DNA of 64,000 bases from Oligoflexus tunisiensis (GTDB taxonomy: Bacteria; Bdellovibrionota_B; Oligoflexia; Oligoflexales; Oligoflexaceae). Of this stretch, positions 14,777 to 23,794 are shown piece by piece. Each line of letters starts with the position of its first letter. Position 1 is the stretch's first letter. The stretch is from contig NZ_BDFO01000001.1 in the NCBI RefSeq assembly GCF_001748245.1, positions 2,874,471 through 2,938,470 on the forward strand. Direction: 5' to 3'. The notes under the pieces were generated by a model. That model made no database searches, had not been told where the DNA came from, and saw only the letters and a list, made by a program, of their open reading frames with translations. Made by a program: the position numbers and the translations under genes.

Positions 14777-17700
14777 CTAAATATGATTGTCCATCGCTAC
14801 AAGTTCCGGCAATTCCGTGAATAAAAGCGCCGCGCGCACAGGTTTACCAGGGTTTAATCGTCTCACAGCTTCCGCATAAAGAGCGAGCTGTTGATCATAT
14901 TTTTTCTCGGCAATCAAAGGCGCGAAATCCTGACCAGCACGTATGTCCGCTATGGTCTTGTAGTCGACGATCAAAAGTGAGCCATCCGGTTTTGTGAGAA
15001 GAAGATCAATGACACCACGTACCAACTGTCGATCTTTGACAAAGGCTACAGGCATCTCTGCACAGGACTGCACAGAATCCGCGAGCAGTTCCTTCCACAG
15101 TTGAGACTGCAAAATCTTTTCCAATTTTGCCTGGGCCATGCCCAGGGCCGCTTTATATTCCGTAAAAGGATGCTGTGTGCGCAGACTCATCCAAACCACT
15201 TCGGCATCAAAGCGTTGACCCTTCAGCTCGGCTTCCAGTCCCATATGCACGAAACTGCCGAAGCTGGTGGCGAAAGGATGAGCCTCGCGGTGGGAATGGC
15301 TGCCGCTTTCCTGCAGAAGGCGGGCCGGAGCCAGGGTGCGAATCTCATCACGACCACGTCCCTTCAAGGACGGCAGGGTCCAGAAATTCTGAATGCCGCG
15401 ATCCTCCGGGCGAACCAGCGGTGTTTCAGGTCCCACGCTGCCTTCATGCGTCAGCTCCAGGACTTCAATGCCGCCGCGCCGTTTCCCAGCCGCACCCAGC
15501 GCCTGAGCCGCGTTCTCGATCAGACTGTGGAAGGAAAGTTCCACCGGCTTTTGTGGCCTCCGCTGATGTCCTGAGATAACGAGACAGTACTGAGCCCGGG
15601 TTAGAGCCACATAAAGGAGGCGCAAATTTTCCGCTGTTGATTCCTGCAGGAGCTGTCGATGGATCCCTTCCATGTGCTCATCCTGAGCCGGCTGATCGGT
15701 CTTGCGACCCACATAAAAGACCCCGGTGCCACAGCGGTGTTCCTTGACCTTGGCCCAATAAGGATCGGCGCGGTCCCATTCCTCACCGGTGCCGACCAGC
15801 ATCACGAGGGGAAATTCCAAACCTTTTGACTTATGAATGGTCATGAGCTGCACGGCATTGCTGGAGACTTCCGCCAGCCCGATGGCCTTCTCTGCGGCGA
15901 GCTGTTCGAGGCGATCCAGCAGAGGATACCAGTCGTAAATGCCGGCGCTTTCCATTTCAAAGAGAAGCTCCGCGAAACGCGCGCCGTTGGCCTGAGCCAA
16001 AGCGCCTTCCTCATCCCCGAAGGCCGCGGCATAGCGTCGCGGAAAATCGATCGACTGCATCCAGTCCTGCAGAAAAAGAGCCGGCCGCTGGACCTGCCGC
16101 TGTTCCATGGCGTTCAGGAGCTGTCCTGCCATCGTCTGTCCACGTTCCACGAGCCACTCAAGCAGCATCTGGTGCCGCTCGACACGACTCTCATCCTTGT
16201 GCGAAGGAAACAGGCCCAGTCCTTCGAGCAGGAGAGTGTCGGGAATCGCCATGAGGGGACTCTTCAGCAGCTCGATGAGGCTCAGCGTGTCCGATGGATT
16301 GGCCATATAACGGCACAAAGCCACAAGATCGCGAATTTCGAGCCTTTCAAAAAAGCTCTGACCTTCCTCCATACGAACGGCAAATCCAGCCGAACGCAAA
16401 GCCTCAGCATAGACAGCCGCCTGAGTGGATGCACGATAGAGTATAGCGCAGTCGCGGGCCTCCAAGGGTCGCAGGCCTTTCCGCTTTTTGTCGTAAATCA
16501 GTTTCGGCCTGGTGCCGTGGATCCATTCGGCAAGCTGCTCGGCAAGAAACTGAGCTTCCGCCTGAATCGGATCCTCGCAGTTTTCACTTTTGGTGAAAAG
16601 CGGAACCACAGTCACGCTCGCCGGCCCAGGCACCACCACGGCCTGAGTCCGCGGATCCACTGCTGTCGCATGTTCCGGGAAATCGCGCATGCGATCGCAG
16701 AAAACGCGATTGACCAGATTCAGAAGCAGAGGGCTCGTGCGGTAGCTTACGCTCAGATTGATGGCGGCTGCTGAGCGTTGACTGAGATGCTGTGCAGCCT
16801 CATCCAGGATCAAGGCTTCGGCTTCACGAAACCCATAAATGGACTGTTTTGCATCGCCAACGATAAAGACGGAAGGCGGCAGGTGATCCTTGGACTCCAG
16901 GCCTTTCCCTGCGAGCATTTCCGTGGCCATGGCGCGAAACACTGTCCATTGGAGAATACTGGTGTCCTGAAATTCATCCAGCAAAAGATGATGGATGCTG
17001 CGATGCAGGAGGAAGCGTATGCCCGCGGCTTCCGCCTCGCTGAAGAGGTGATAACCACCCTTGATGAGATCTGCAAAGGCCAGACTGCGTGTTTGCTCTT
17101 TCCCACGTCGCCGCTCGGCATCAAAAAGTTGATAGATGTGAAAGAGCAGTTGGCCGCGCTGGTTGAGTAAATATTTTTGCTGCTCGGCGAGAAAGTCCAG
17201 AGCCGCGCGGTCCACCGTTTCGATGGCGTGGGCCAGCATTTCCTTTTTTTTGCCACGGAAGGTACCGCCGTGTACCGTTCCGTCACCTTTCAAAATACGC
17301 AATTCCTGAAGCTGCGCGAGGTCATGAGACTGGATGGCGGCCAGGGCCTGGCTCATGCGATCCGGGGGCAGCTGGTAAGCGATTTCCTCGAGAGCGCTCT
17401 GGACACGGGTGATAAAGTTTCCCTGAAGCACAGGGGGCAGCGGATGCTCAAGGTAGACTTTATTGGCCTGCTTTTCCACGAGCCAGACAAAGGACTCGTG
17501 ACGGCTCAGTTCCTTGATACGGTTATGAATATCCAGCAGGTGAAAATCGGTTGAAAGATGCTGGACCCAGTCCCGCAGCCAGCCCTGTTTCTGCGCTTCC
17601 TTGAGGAGCGAGGACCAGGCCTTGCTGAGCAGACGTTCCTCGCCGCGCTGGGAGAGAAGGTCAAAACCGGTCGGGATGCGCAGGGCACCGCCCGCGGATG

Positions 17701-18112
17701 CTTCAAATGGGAACTTGCGAATCCACTCCAAAAATATGGAGTCGATCGTGGCAATGCGCAGCGACTGCGTGCTGGCCAGAATCAACCGGGCTGCGGCTTC
17801 CGCGCCACGTGGAGGCGGCAGCTTGCGATCCGGTTCCGTGCGGTTCATGTTCTGATAAAAATCCAGGAGATCCTTTTCAAAGGTGGCACGCTGCTCCTCA
17901 TCCATCAGCAGCTGCGCCGCGCTGTCCAGGATACGCTCGCGCATTTCAGCCGCAGCCTTGCGCGTGAAGGTCACCGTCAGGATCGAGCCGGGATGCGCCC
18001 CGGCGGCCACGAGCTGCAGAAAGCGCCGCGAGAGCTGCCAGGTTTTTCCACTGCCGGCCGACGCCCGCACGACAAAACTGCGATAGGGATTCTGCGGATT
18101 ATTCAGCAGCAT
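14777..18112 (-). CDS. addA: AddA-like helicase-nuclease subunit (UvrD family)
   Basis: 1111 residues, ATG 18112. It overlaps the end of addB by 14 bp, so translation is likely coupled. Walker A is 'RASAGSGKTWQLSRR' (about 16-30). Further SF1 motifs include 'TVTFTRKAAAEMRERI', 'HLLLDEFQDTS' (motif II), 'VFIVGDAKQSIYGFREAEAL' (motif III), 'NLSVSYRTSPLL', 'LMTIHKSKGLEFPLV' (motif V) and 'RLLYVALTRA' (motif VI). The C-terminal PD-(D/E)XK nuclease shows 'RGVIDLLL' and 'LLIVDYKTIAD'. With AddB it resects double-strand DNA ends for RecA-mediated repair. Slightly shorter than Bacillus AddA (~1230). Confidence 0.93.
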   Translation of the reverse strand: MLLNNPQNPYRSFVVRASAGSGKTWQLSRRFLQLVAAGAHPGSILTVTFTRKAAAEMRERILDSAAQLLMDEEQRATFEKDLLDFYQNMNRTEPDRKLPPPRGAEAAARLILASTQSLRIATIDSIFLEWIRKFPFEASAGGALRIPTGFDLLSQRGEERLLSKAWSSLLKEAQKQGWLRDWVQHLSTDFHLLDIHNRIKELSRHESFVWLVEKQANKVYLEHPLPPVLQGNFITRVQSALEEIAYQLPPDRMSQALAAIQSHDLAQLQELRILKGDGTVHGGTFRGKKKEMLAHAIETVDRAALDFLAEQQKYLLNQRGQLLFHIYQLFDAERRRGKEQTRSLAFADLIKGGYHLFSEAEAAGIRFLLHRSIHHLLLDEFQDTSILQWTVFRAMATEMLAGKGLESKDHLPPSVFIVGDAKQSIYGFREAEALILDEAAQHLSQRSAAAINLSVSYRTSPLLLNLVNRVFCDRMRDFPEHATAVDPRTQAVVVPGPASVTVVPLFTKSENCEDPIQAEAQFLAEQLAEWIHGTRPKLIYDKKRKGLRPLEARDCAILYRASTQAAVYAEALRSAGFAVRMEEGQSFFERLEIRDLVALCRYMANPSDTLSLIELLKSPLMAIPDTLLLEGLGLFPSHKDESRVERHQMLLEWLVERGQTMAGQLLNAMEQRQVQRPALFLQDWMQSIDFPRRYAAAFGDEEGALAQANGARFAELLFEMESAGIYDWYPLLDRLEQLAAEKAIGLAEVSSNAVQLMTIHKSKGLEFPLVMLVGTGEEWDRADPYWAKVKEHRCGTGVFYVGRKTDQPAQDEHMEGIHRQLLQESTAENLRLLYVALTRAQYCLVISGHQRRPQKPVELSFHSLIENAAQALGAAGKRRGGIEVLELTHEGSVGPETPLVRPEDRGIQNFWTLPSLKGRGRDEIRTLAPARLLQESGSHSHREAHPFATSFGSFVHMGLEAELKGQRFDAEVVWMSLRTQHPFTEYKAALGMAQAKLEKILQSQLWKELLADSVQSCAEMPVAFVKDRQLVRGVIDLLLTKPDGSLLIVDYKTIADIRAGQDFAPLIAEKKYDQQLALYAEAVRRLNPGKPVRAALLFTELPELVAMDNHI

Positions 18113-21005
18113 CGCTCTCCCTTTCCTGAACGTGACCTTTCAAACGCTGCGCCCAGAAGTTTTGCTGCTGGATGCGGCGACGGGCACGGGGATCCTCCTT
18201 GCGACAGATGCCATCATAAATGCAAAGTTCGCAGGCACTCGGATCCGCGAAGAAACGTTCACGACGGCGAATTTCCTCTTCACGCCAAAGCCAGTTGGTG
18301 GTGATGCCCTCCTTCAAGGCTTCAATATCCGGTGTTTGCCTGGAACCCAGCATGCGAGCCAGGGCATGATCGCGCGCGGCCTTGTTCATGCCGTGGGTCT
18401 TCCATTGACCTTCGTAGATATTCCAGTAGCCAAGAAGCAGCGGCTGTTCACTCAAAGCCGGATCAAAGCAGGCGAGAGCCAGGGCATAGATGGCCAACTG
18501 CGGCGCGAGTCCACGCTCCGAGGCGGTGATGGAAGGTGTTTTGCGCCGCTTATAGTCGGTAATCACGGTGAGATCATCATAACGATCCAGGGCATCGATC
18601 CGTCCAATCAAAAGACGCCAGCGATCACCCACCTGAATTTTAACTTCCCTTTGGGTACCAGGGCCAAACCCGATTTCCCGGCGATTCTCCCGCCTTTTGT
18701 TGGGCTTGTCCGCTCCCAGAAGCTGCAGATGCGCAATGAACTGCGGCCAGGCATGCTGCTCCAGATGACGTTTGATCGGACTATCCTTCATTTCGGTGGG
18801 CGCCAAAAGCTCGGTCAGAGTCATCAGACGCTCCAGGGCGGCTTCCGCAAAACCTTCGCCTGTCCCATCCCAGGCCGGCAAAAGACGCTTGCCTTCATAA
18901 AGGCCGCTGAAAAAACTTTCCAGCACGGCATGCAGCCAGACCCCTTCCCGACGGGCATCTCCATCCCAGGGCGGCGGACGGAAATCCTGAACGTGCAGAT
19001 GATGCAGAAGAAAGGCATAAGGACAGCGGATGAGCTTTTCCAATCGACTGGCGCTCATGCTCGACCAGATCATTTCAAAATCGACCGGAATTTTTCCTTC
19101 CAGTTCATCCGGCAGAGGCTCGACGCCCGCAGATGGAATCGCAAAGACTTCCGTCCAGAGAGGCAGGTCCTGCTCCTCCAGACGATGCTGAACCATGAGG
19201 CCTTCGGTGAAACGGGAACGCACCACGAGTTCATCGCCGCGACGCTTCGAACGCAGAAGCACCATCTGAGGAATGCGGGCCAGCAGAAGATGGAAGGTCT
19301 GATCCTCCATCGATTCCAAAACTTCCCAGCCGGGGAGCCCCATCGATTTTTTCAGGTAGTTATCGAGCAGCACATCCTGCGGCAGGGCCTGGGGAAAAAA
19401 TCCCTCCTGACAGCCGACCAGGATCACCCGGGTGAAGGGCATCGAGCGGGCTTCCGGAATACTCAGCACCTGCAGTCCGGCGAGCGGTTCCCCGGTGCCG
19501 CGCACATCACCACCCAGAAGGTGGCGAGTGACCAGTTCCCAAAAGAAACGGCCGCTCATCAAACCGGAGCTGACGCTATCGAGAACGCGCAGCGAATCGA
19601 CAAAGCTCGCGTAAAGATCCTCAGCCGACTGCAGAATATCGGCGTCCTCGGCACAATAAAAGATATCGAATTCCTTGACCAGCTGATCGAGATCATGCTG
19701 CCAGACGCTGACCTTCGCCTGACGATCGGGTCGAAAGGCCGAAAAAATTTGGAGCAGATTTTTGATGATTTCGCCGAGCGAATCAGGCAGCTCCTGACTG
19801 ATCAAGGCGAAGTCGCGGGGAATGCCGGCATGCAGGAGGCCCTCGCGCAAACGTTCGATCACATGCGGGGCATTGGAATGATCCCGGATCCAATGTTCCA
19901 CGGCCGGATGCTGGATCAGAGCCAGAAGGTGACTGCATTCCTCATCACCGTGAAAAAGACTATGCACGAGCTGCAGAAAGCGTCCGGGCAGCAGCGCTGC
20001 AAAACTTTGCGCGAGTGCGATGTTGCACGAATCCATGCCGCGTGCGAAAAACCGCAAAGGTCCGGCATAGGTGCTTTCCTTGCTCACGAGGATCGCGATT
20101 TCATGCGGCGGCAGCCCCGCCTCCATCCATTCCTGCGCAAGGCTGATGGCCCAGCGCGCCTCTTCCATGGCCGAGGCAGCCGTCCAGGCCTTGGGAAGCA
20201 AAGGTTCACGAGGCGGCACCCGACTGCTGGCGGTCGGCACCGCTCCGGCCTGGGCGCGAATCCAGGCCACCAGTTCCTTCAAAGGACTCGAGCTGTGATA
20301 AAGATCAGGCGCTTCATGAAGCCAGAAGGAAGCGCGATCATCCTGCAGCAATTTTTCCAGAACGGGACGCCAGCTTCGAGCCACACTTGTATAGGCACAG
20401 AACAGAATGTGCTGATAGGGCTGCAGGGTGTTTTCATTCCAGGCGCTGCTGATGTTTTCAGCACAGGCGGCGAGCAGGGCGCTGCGGGTGAGCAGCCCAC
20501 GCTCTTTCAAAATATCATCGAGGGTTTGCAGGATCGTTTTGATTTCGCGGGCCCGCACATGCAAGGACCCGAGATGATCCTCACTCTTATAGATATCCTC
20601 GGCGATCACCCGTTCCAAAGTATCCAGCGCGTCTCCGCGGATGCCTTGCTCATAAAGCTCATTATGCAGAAGACGCAGCTCCCGCTCATGACCGACCTGC
20701 AGTTGCGTGAAGTGACCCTTTTCAAGTTCCTGGTGCAGAATCAATTCCACGGCGCTATCAGGAACCGGGCTCACGTTCGGCAACTGGGCCTGCTGGCTGA
20801 GAAGTTTTTCCAGGGTGATAATGCCCGGCGTGCGAATTGCGGCATGACGTTCCAAAATTCCGGCCAGGATATAGGTCCCGAGTCTTTGAGTGGGCACAAT
20901 CAGAAGGGTCTGGGCCAGCTGCTCCTGAGTCCACTGACTGAGCTCGTGGATCAGTTCCGTTGCCAAACAGACTTCGGGCGAAAATATGTGAAGGCTTGCT
21001 GCCAT
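18099..21005 (-). CDS. addB: AddB-like nuclease subunit
   Basis: 968 residues from ATG 21005 (GGGAG 11 bases upstream); GTG at 21017 is an alternative. The N-terminal helicase-like half lacks a Walker A Lys (start 'TLLIVPTQRLGTYILAG'), as in RecC-like inactive subunits. Middle motifs: 'VLSIPEARSMPFTRVILVGC'. The C-terminal nuclease has 'GRIDALDRYDDLTVITDYK'. It also has the four-Cys iron-sulfur arrangement of AddB, with one Cys before the nuclease ('LIRCPYAFLLHHL') and three after ('CELCIYDGIC'). First gene of the addBA operon. Recognition is by AddB-type layout, since this subunit diverges strongly. Confidence 0.88.
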   Translation of the reverse strand: MAASLHIFSPEVCLATELIHELSQWTQEQLAQTLLIVPTQRLGTYILAGILERHAAIRTPGIITLEKLLSQQAQLPNVSPVPDSAVELILHQELEKGHFTQLQVGHERELRLLHNELYEQGIRGDALDTLERVIAEDIYKSEDHLGSLHVRAREIKTILQTLDDILKERGLLTRSALLAACAENISSAWNENTLQPYQHILFCAYTSVARSWRPVLEKLLQDDRASFWLHEAPDLYHSSSPLKELVAWIRAQAGAVPTASSRVPPREPLLPKAWTAASAMEEARWAISLAQEWMEAGLPPHEIAILVSKESTYAGPLRFFARGMDSCNIALAQSFAALLPGRFLQLVHSLFHGDEECSHLLALIQHPAVEHWIRDHSNAPHVIERLREGLLHAGIPRDFALISQELPDSLGEIIKNLLQIFSAFRPDRQAKVSVWQHDLDQLVKEFDIFYCAEDADILQSAEDLYASFVDSLRVLDSVSSGLMSGRFFWELVTRHLLGGDVRGTGEPLAGLQVLSIPEARSMPFTRVILVGCQEGFFPQALPQDVLLDNYLKKSMGLPGWEVLESMEDQTFHLLLARIPQMVLLRSKRRGDELVVRSRFTEGLMVQHRLEEQDLPLWTEVFAIPSAGVEPLPDELEGKIPVDFEMIWSSMSASRLEKLIRCPYAFLLHHLHVQDFRPPPWDGDARREGVWLHAVLESFFSGLYEGKRLLPAWDGTGEGFAEAALERLMTLTELLAPTEMKDSPIKRHLEQHAWPQFIAHLQLLGADKPNKRRENRREIGFGPGTQREVKIQVGDRWRLLIGRIDALDRYDDLTVITDYKRRKTPSITASERGLAPQLAIYALALACFDPALSEQPLLLGYWNIYEGQWKTHGMNKAARDHALARMLGSRQTPDIEALKEGITTNWLWREEEIRRRERFFADPSACELCIYDGICRKEDPRARRRIQQQNFWAQRLKGHVQERESDAAE

Positions 21006-21067
21006 AGCCGATTGCACTCCCGATTGCGCTTATAGGTCACCCACGATAACAGAAGCGAGTGACATCA

Positions 21068-21685
21068 TCAGCGGCTTTTTACCCCTGGCGGCAAAAATCG
21101 GCGCCGGATAAGGGTCCAAAGACTCTGCACGGTTTCCCAGGGCGCCAGGTCCAGTCCGGAGCCGATATGCTGGACCTGAATGCCCTTTTCCGTGATGACA
21201 CCGGCGGACTGGATGCGCTGTTGGAAATCCTGCAGGGCCAGCTGTGCCGGCAATGCCGGGTCCCAGCCGCCCAAAGAGCGCGCCATGTCCACTTCAATCA
21301 GGCAGCCGCAAACCGGCCTGCGTAAAAGGTTCGGCGTCTCGGCGGCATCCTCAAAACGATAGAGTCTCGTCGGAGATGAGGCCTTTTGGCTCCAATGCAG
21401 GAGCTGCTCACCGGAAATCAGAGTTCTGGTCTCGGTGATCCAGAGCCATGAATAATTTTCCTCGTGAGCAAGATGGAGCGCGCGATTCAAGGCCGTGCCG
21501 AGCGACACGTTCTGACGAAAGGGAGCATAGTGCAAACGTGGATCCGCGAGGGACGCATAGGCTTCGCCCTGGGACCGTCGATCAATCACAAAAACCCGGG
21601 GCACGACCTGGGCATAAGCTCGGGCGTGATCCAGGTTCGCTTGATCTCCATCCTGCCAAAGCAGGCTGAGGGCCACCTTTTGCAT
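21068..21685 (-). CDS. Small GT2-like glycosyltransferase
   Basis: 205 residues from ATG 21685, whose A is shared with the stop of the flippase gene (TGATG), giving tight coupling. The pattern resembles rhamnosyl-type family 2 transferases: 'LSLLWQDGDQANLDHARAYA', 'QNVSLGTALNRALHLAHEEN', 'YSWLWITETR' in the place of the DxD region, and 'VDMARSLGGWDPAL' as acceptor-side loop. It is short for the family (~280-320), and the usual acidic DxD is replaced by ITET. It may be degenerate or use a different metal site. Likely builds a surface glycan with the adjacent flippase. Confidence 0.6.
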   Translation of the reverse strand: MQKVALSLLWQDGDQANLDHARAYAQVVPRVFVIDRRSQGEAYASLADPRLHYAPFRQNVSLGTALNRALHLAHEENYSWLWITETRTLISGEQLLHWSQKASSPTRLYRFEDAAETPNLLRRPVCGCLIEVDMARSLGGWDPALPAQLALQDFQQRIQSAGVITEKGIQVQHIGSGLDLAPWETVQSLWTLIRRRFLPPGVKSR

Positions 21686-23106
21686 CAGATTCGTCCTCGC
21701 CAGGCGCGGGCTATCTTGGGGTGATTCAAAACCCAAGCCACCTTTTGTCGATTCAAAAGAGCCAGACAACTTAAGTAAATGAGACCACCGACGATCAGAT
21801 TGAGAATGATTCCTTGCAGCACGATCCCATATAAAGCTATGGCCATGCAAGCACCAGGTGCAAGAGTTCTTAAAATAGGTGACCAGGGAAGGGATCCCGT
21901 GAGCGATCGGGCCGCGTTCACCACCAGACCTGCGGCAAGGCCCTTGCTCGCGACCACCGCCCAGGCCATGGCCGGCCAGCCGTAAGGTGTCCGCAGGGCC
22001 CAGGCGAGTAGAGGACCCAGGACCAATCCAGGTATTAAACAAAGAAAAAGCCGCCAGGGTTCGCCCTTAAGCTGCAGAACCTGAAGACCGTAGACCGTGA
22101 TAAAAACCTGAGCGAAGATGCTGAGACAGAGCCAGCTGAAAATTCCGCGTGCGGCGGGTGCCTCATGCGTAAACAGAAGGCGCATCGCTTCGGTTTCCAC
22201 AAAGGGAGCACCAAACACAATGGGTGTGGCGATGGCCAGCATGCACCAGAGGCTCAGCGTGGTGTGTCGGGCCAGGGAATCTCGATCCTGGACCTGCACC
22301 ATTTCTGCAGAAAAAGCCGCCACCACCGAAGACCCGAGTGCGGCCAGGCTTTGCACGACCTTGGCTGGACCGGCATAAGCTCCGGCTGCTTCCAAACCAA
22401 ACCAGCGTTCCATTAAAAATAAATCAAAACGATCGTAGGTCACGAGCAGCAGACTGATTCCAGCAAAAGGCAGGGCCGCGCGCACGAGGCCCGGCAGCGT
22501 TCGCGCCTGCACCTCGGACCAGCCCAGTCGTGTCCAGGCGAAGTAGGCCGTGGCCAAAGCCATCAGGACATGCGGAGCGAGCTGAAGCAGAATAAAAAGC
22601 TCCTGGTCCTTGGGAGCCCGGACCCAAAGAAAAATGGCAACAAGGCTCATGAGGCGCAGGACGACGCTGAACGCAGAAAAATAAGCCACTTTCTGTCGGG
22701 CGAGGGCCAGCCACGAGGCATCCAGGACTGTCCCGGTCAGCAGGAGAACGAGCAGCATGAAATAGTCCTGCAGGGGATGCCCGGCATGCTGCCAAAGGTT
22801 GAAGACGGAGATGCCCAAAAGAACGAGGAGCATCTGCACGATTTTCAAAACGGTGATCGGCGCGAGCAGGCGAGCCGAGTCGTGGCCGCGACTGATCGCA
22901 GCCACGGCATAGTTTGCATAGCCAAAGGCCACCAGCGGCTGCATGATTTCCAGCCAGGCGATGCCGAACTGTGCGGATCCAAAGGCGGCGAGACCCAGGT
23001 ATTTCTGGGCATGATAAAGAATCAGCAAGGGCGAAACCTTGTTCAGCCCTTCCATCAGGAGACCGGATGCAATGCCGAAGACAAGCCGACGACGATGTAT
23101 GGACAT
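21685..23106 (-). CDS. Wzx-like oligosaccharide flippase (MOP superfamily)
   Basis: 473 residues, ATG 23106 after AGGGGG. It is mostly hydrophobic with about 12-14 membrane spans. The opening 'GIASGLLMEGLNKVSPLLIL' and internal 'FGYANYAVAAISRGHD' are typical of polysaccharide-biosynthesis flippases. 'GISLLLVTYDRFDLFLMERW' matches the conserved centre of the family. It would move an undecaprenyl-linked glycan across the inner membrane. It is fused by start/stop overlap to a glycosyltransferase. No polymerase or ligase is near, so this is an isolated two-gene unit. Confidence 0.85.
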   Translation of the reverse strand: MSIHRRRLVFGIASGLLMEGLNKVSPLLILYHAQKYLGLAAFGSAQFGIAWLEIMQPLVAFGYANYAVAAISRGHDSARLLAPITVLKIVQMLLVLLGISVFNLWQHAGHPLQDYFMLLVLLLTGTVLDASWLALARQKVAYFSAFSVVLRLMSLVAIFLWVRAPKDQELFILLQLAPHVLMALATAYFAWTRLGWSEVQARTLPGLVRAALPFAGISLLLVTYDRFDLFLMERWFGLEAAGAYAGPAKVVQSLAALGSSVVAAFSAEMVQVQDRDSLARHTTLSLWCMLAIATPIVFGAPFVETEAMRLLFTHEAPAARGIFSWLCLSIFAQVFITVYGLQVLQLKGEPWRLFLCLIPGLVLGPLLAWALRTPYGWPAMAWAVVASKGLAAGLVVNAARSLTGSLPWSPILRTLAPGACMAIALYGIVLQGIILNLIVGGLIYLSCLALLNRQKVAWVLNHPKIARAWRGRI

Positions 23107-23159
23107 CAGACCCCCTGATCAGATAGTGTGGGGCAGGACTCTGCTGGAGGACACGCCTT

Positions 23160-23636
23160 ATGCAAGCACATCAAGCCTCACATTGGGATGATACCCTGTC
23201 CATTCTGCAAACGGAACTCAAGGGAGCCGTGACGCGGGATGATGTTGAGCTTTGGAAAAAAAGTCTTTATGAGGAATTGGATCGTATTCCGGATGGCCGC
23301 CTGTTTCGGCTGCTCCTGGATCTCAATGGTTTTGAGCCCGTGGACATGGAAGCGCATAAGGCCATGCGCCTTGTGATTCCTGAAATCCTTATGAACCACG
23401 GCATGCGCCCGGCTGTTGCCGATCTTTTCGATGATCCTGGGGAACTGCACATCACCATGCTGCGCAACCGACGCTGCTTTGCCTTTGCCAATGTGCATCA
23501 TGATGAGAACAAAATGAGTCTGTACGAAATCAGGATTGGTCGTTCCGATCAGAAGTTTTTTACCAACTCGAAACAGGCCCGCCAGTGGCTGATTCAGCAA
23601 CCGGTGCCGCTGCCCGGCATGACTGAGGTTCCTTGA
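23160..23636 (+). CDS. Small cytosolic protein, possibly SpoIIAA-like
   Basis: 158 residues; GGAGG lies about ten bases before the ATG. The order of elements is a helix, a strand ('GRLFRLLLDLNGFEPVDMEA'), helices, a strand and a last helix 'FFTNSKQARQWL'. This follows the SpoIIAA-like/STAS-like pattern in which the protein often ends with an 'A..WL' helix. No signal peptide is present. It starts divergently from the flippase with a 53-bp spacer. The similarity is by pattern only; the function is not known. Confidence 0.55.
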   Translation: MQAHQASHWDDTLSILQTELKGAVTRDDVELWKKSLYEELDRIPDGRLFRLLLDLNGFEPVDMEAHKAMRLVIPEILMNHGMRPAVADLFDDPGELHITMLRNRRCFAFANVHHDENKMSLYEIRIGRSDQKFFTNSKQARQWLIQQPVPLPGMTEVP

Positions 23637-23641
23637 GGAAA

Positions 23642-23661
23642 GGCCCCCGGCGCGGGGGGCC
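23642..23661 (+). terminator. GC-rich hairpin after the SpoIIAA-like gene
   Basis: GGCCCCC (23642-23648) pairs with GGGGGCC (23655-23661), six bases after the stop codon. It lacks a T tract. Confidence 0.45.
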
Positions 23662-23669
23662 GGAAGCTT

Positions 23670-23794
23670 AGAGGGTGTTGAAAAGGCCCCTCAGGCAAGG
23701 CGCGAGTGAGGCGAGCACCGGAGTGTACACGCTGGTACATGAGGAGCGGAGCTGACCGAGCAACGCAGAATGAGGGGCCTTTTCAACCCCTCTT
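23670..23794. repeat. ~120-bp imperfect palindrome between convergent genes
   Basis: The outer arms GTTGAAAAGGCCCCTCA (23677-23693) and its exact complement (23771-23787) extend further through AGAGGG/CCCTCT with one bulge. The ~77-bp interior is rich in short GAGC/GGCGAG words. This is the form of a widespread class of dispersed palindromic intergenic repeats with a 'CAAGGCG...GAGG' interior. I saw no second copy in the window. The long stem would act on both strands and separates two convergent transcripts. Confidence 0.75.

Noticed and set aside
18132..21035. 967-codon open frame on the plus strand, antisense to addB
   Set aside because: The composition is that of a shadow frame (Arg/His/Gln-rich, no family pattern) and the minus strand carries the helicase/nuclease motifs.
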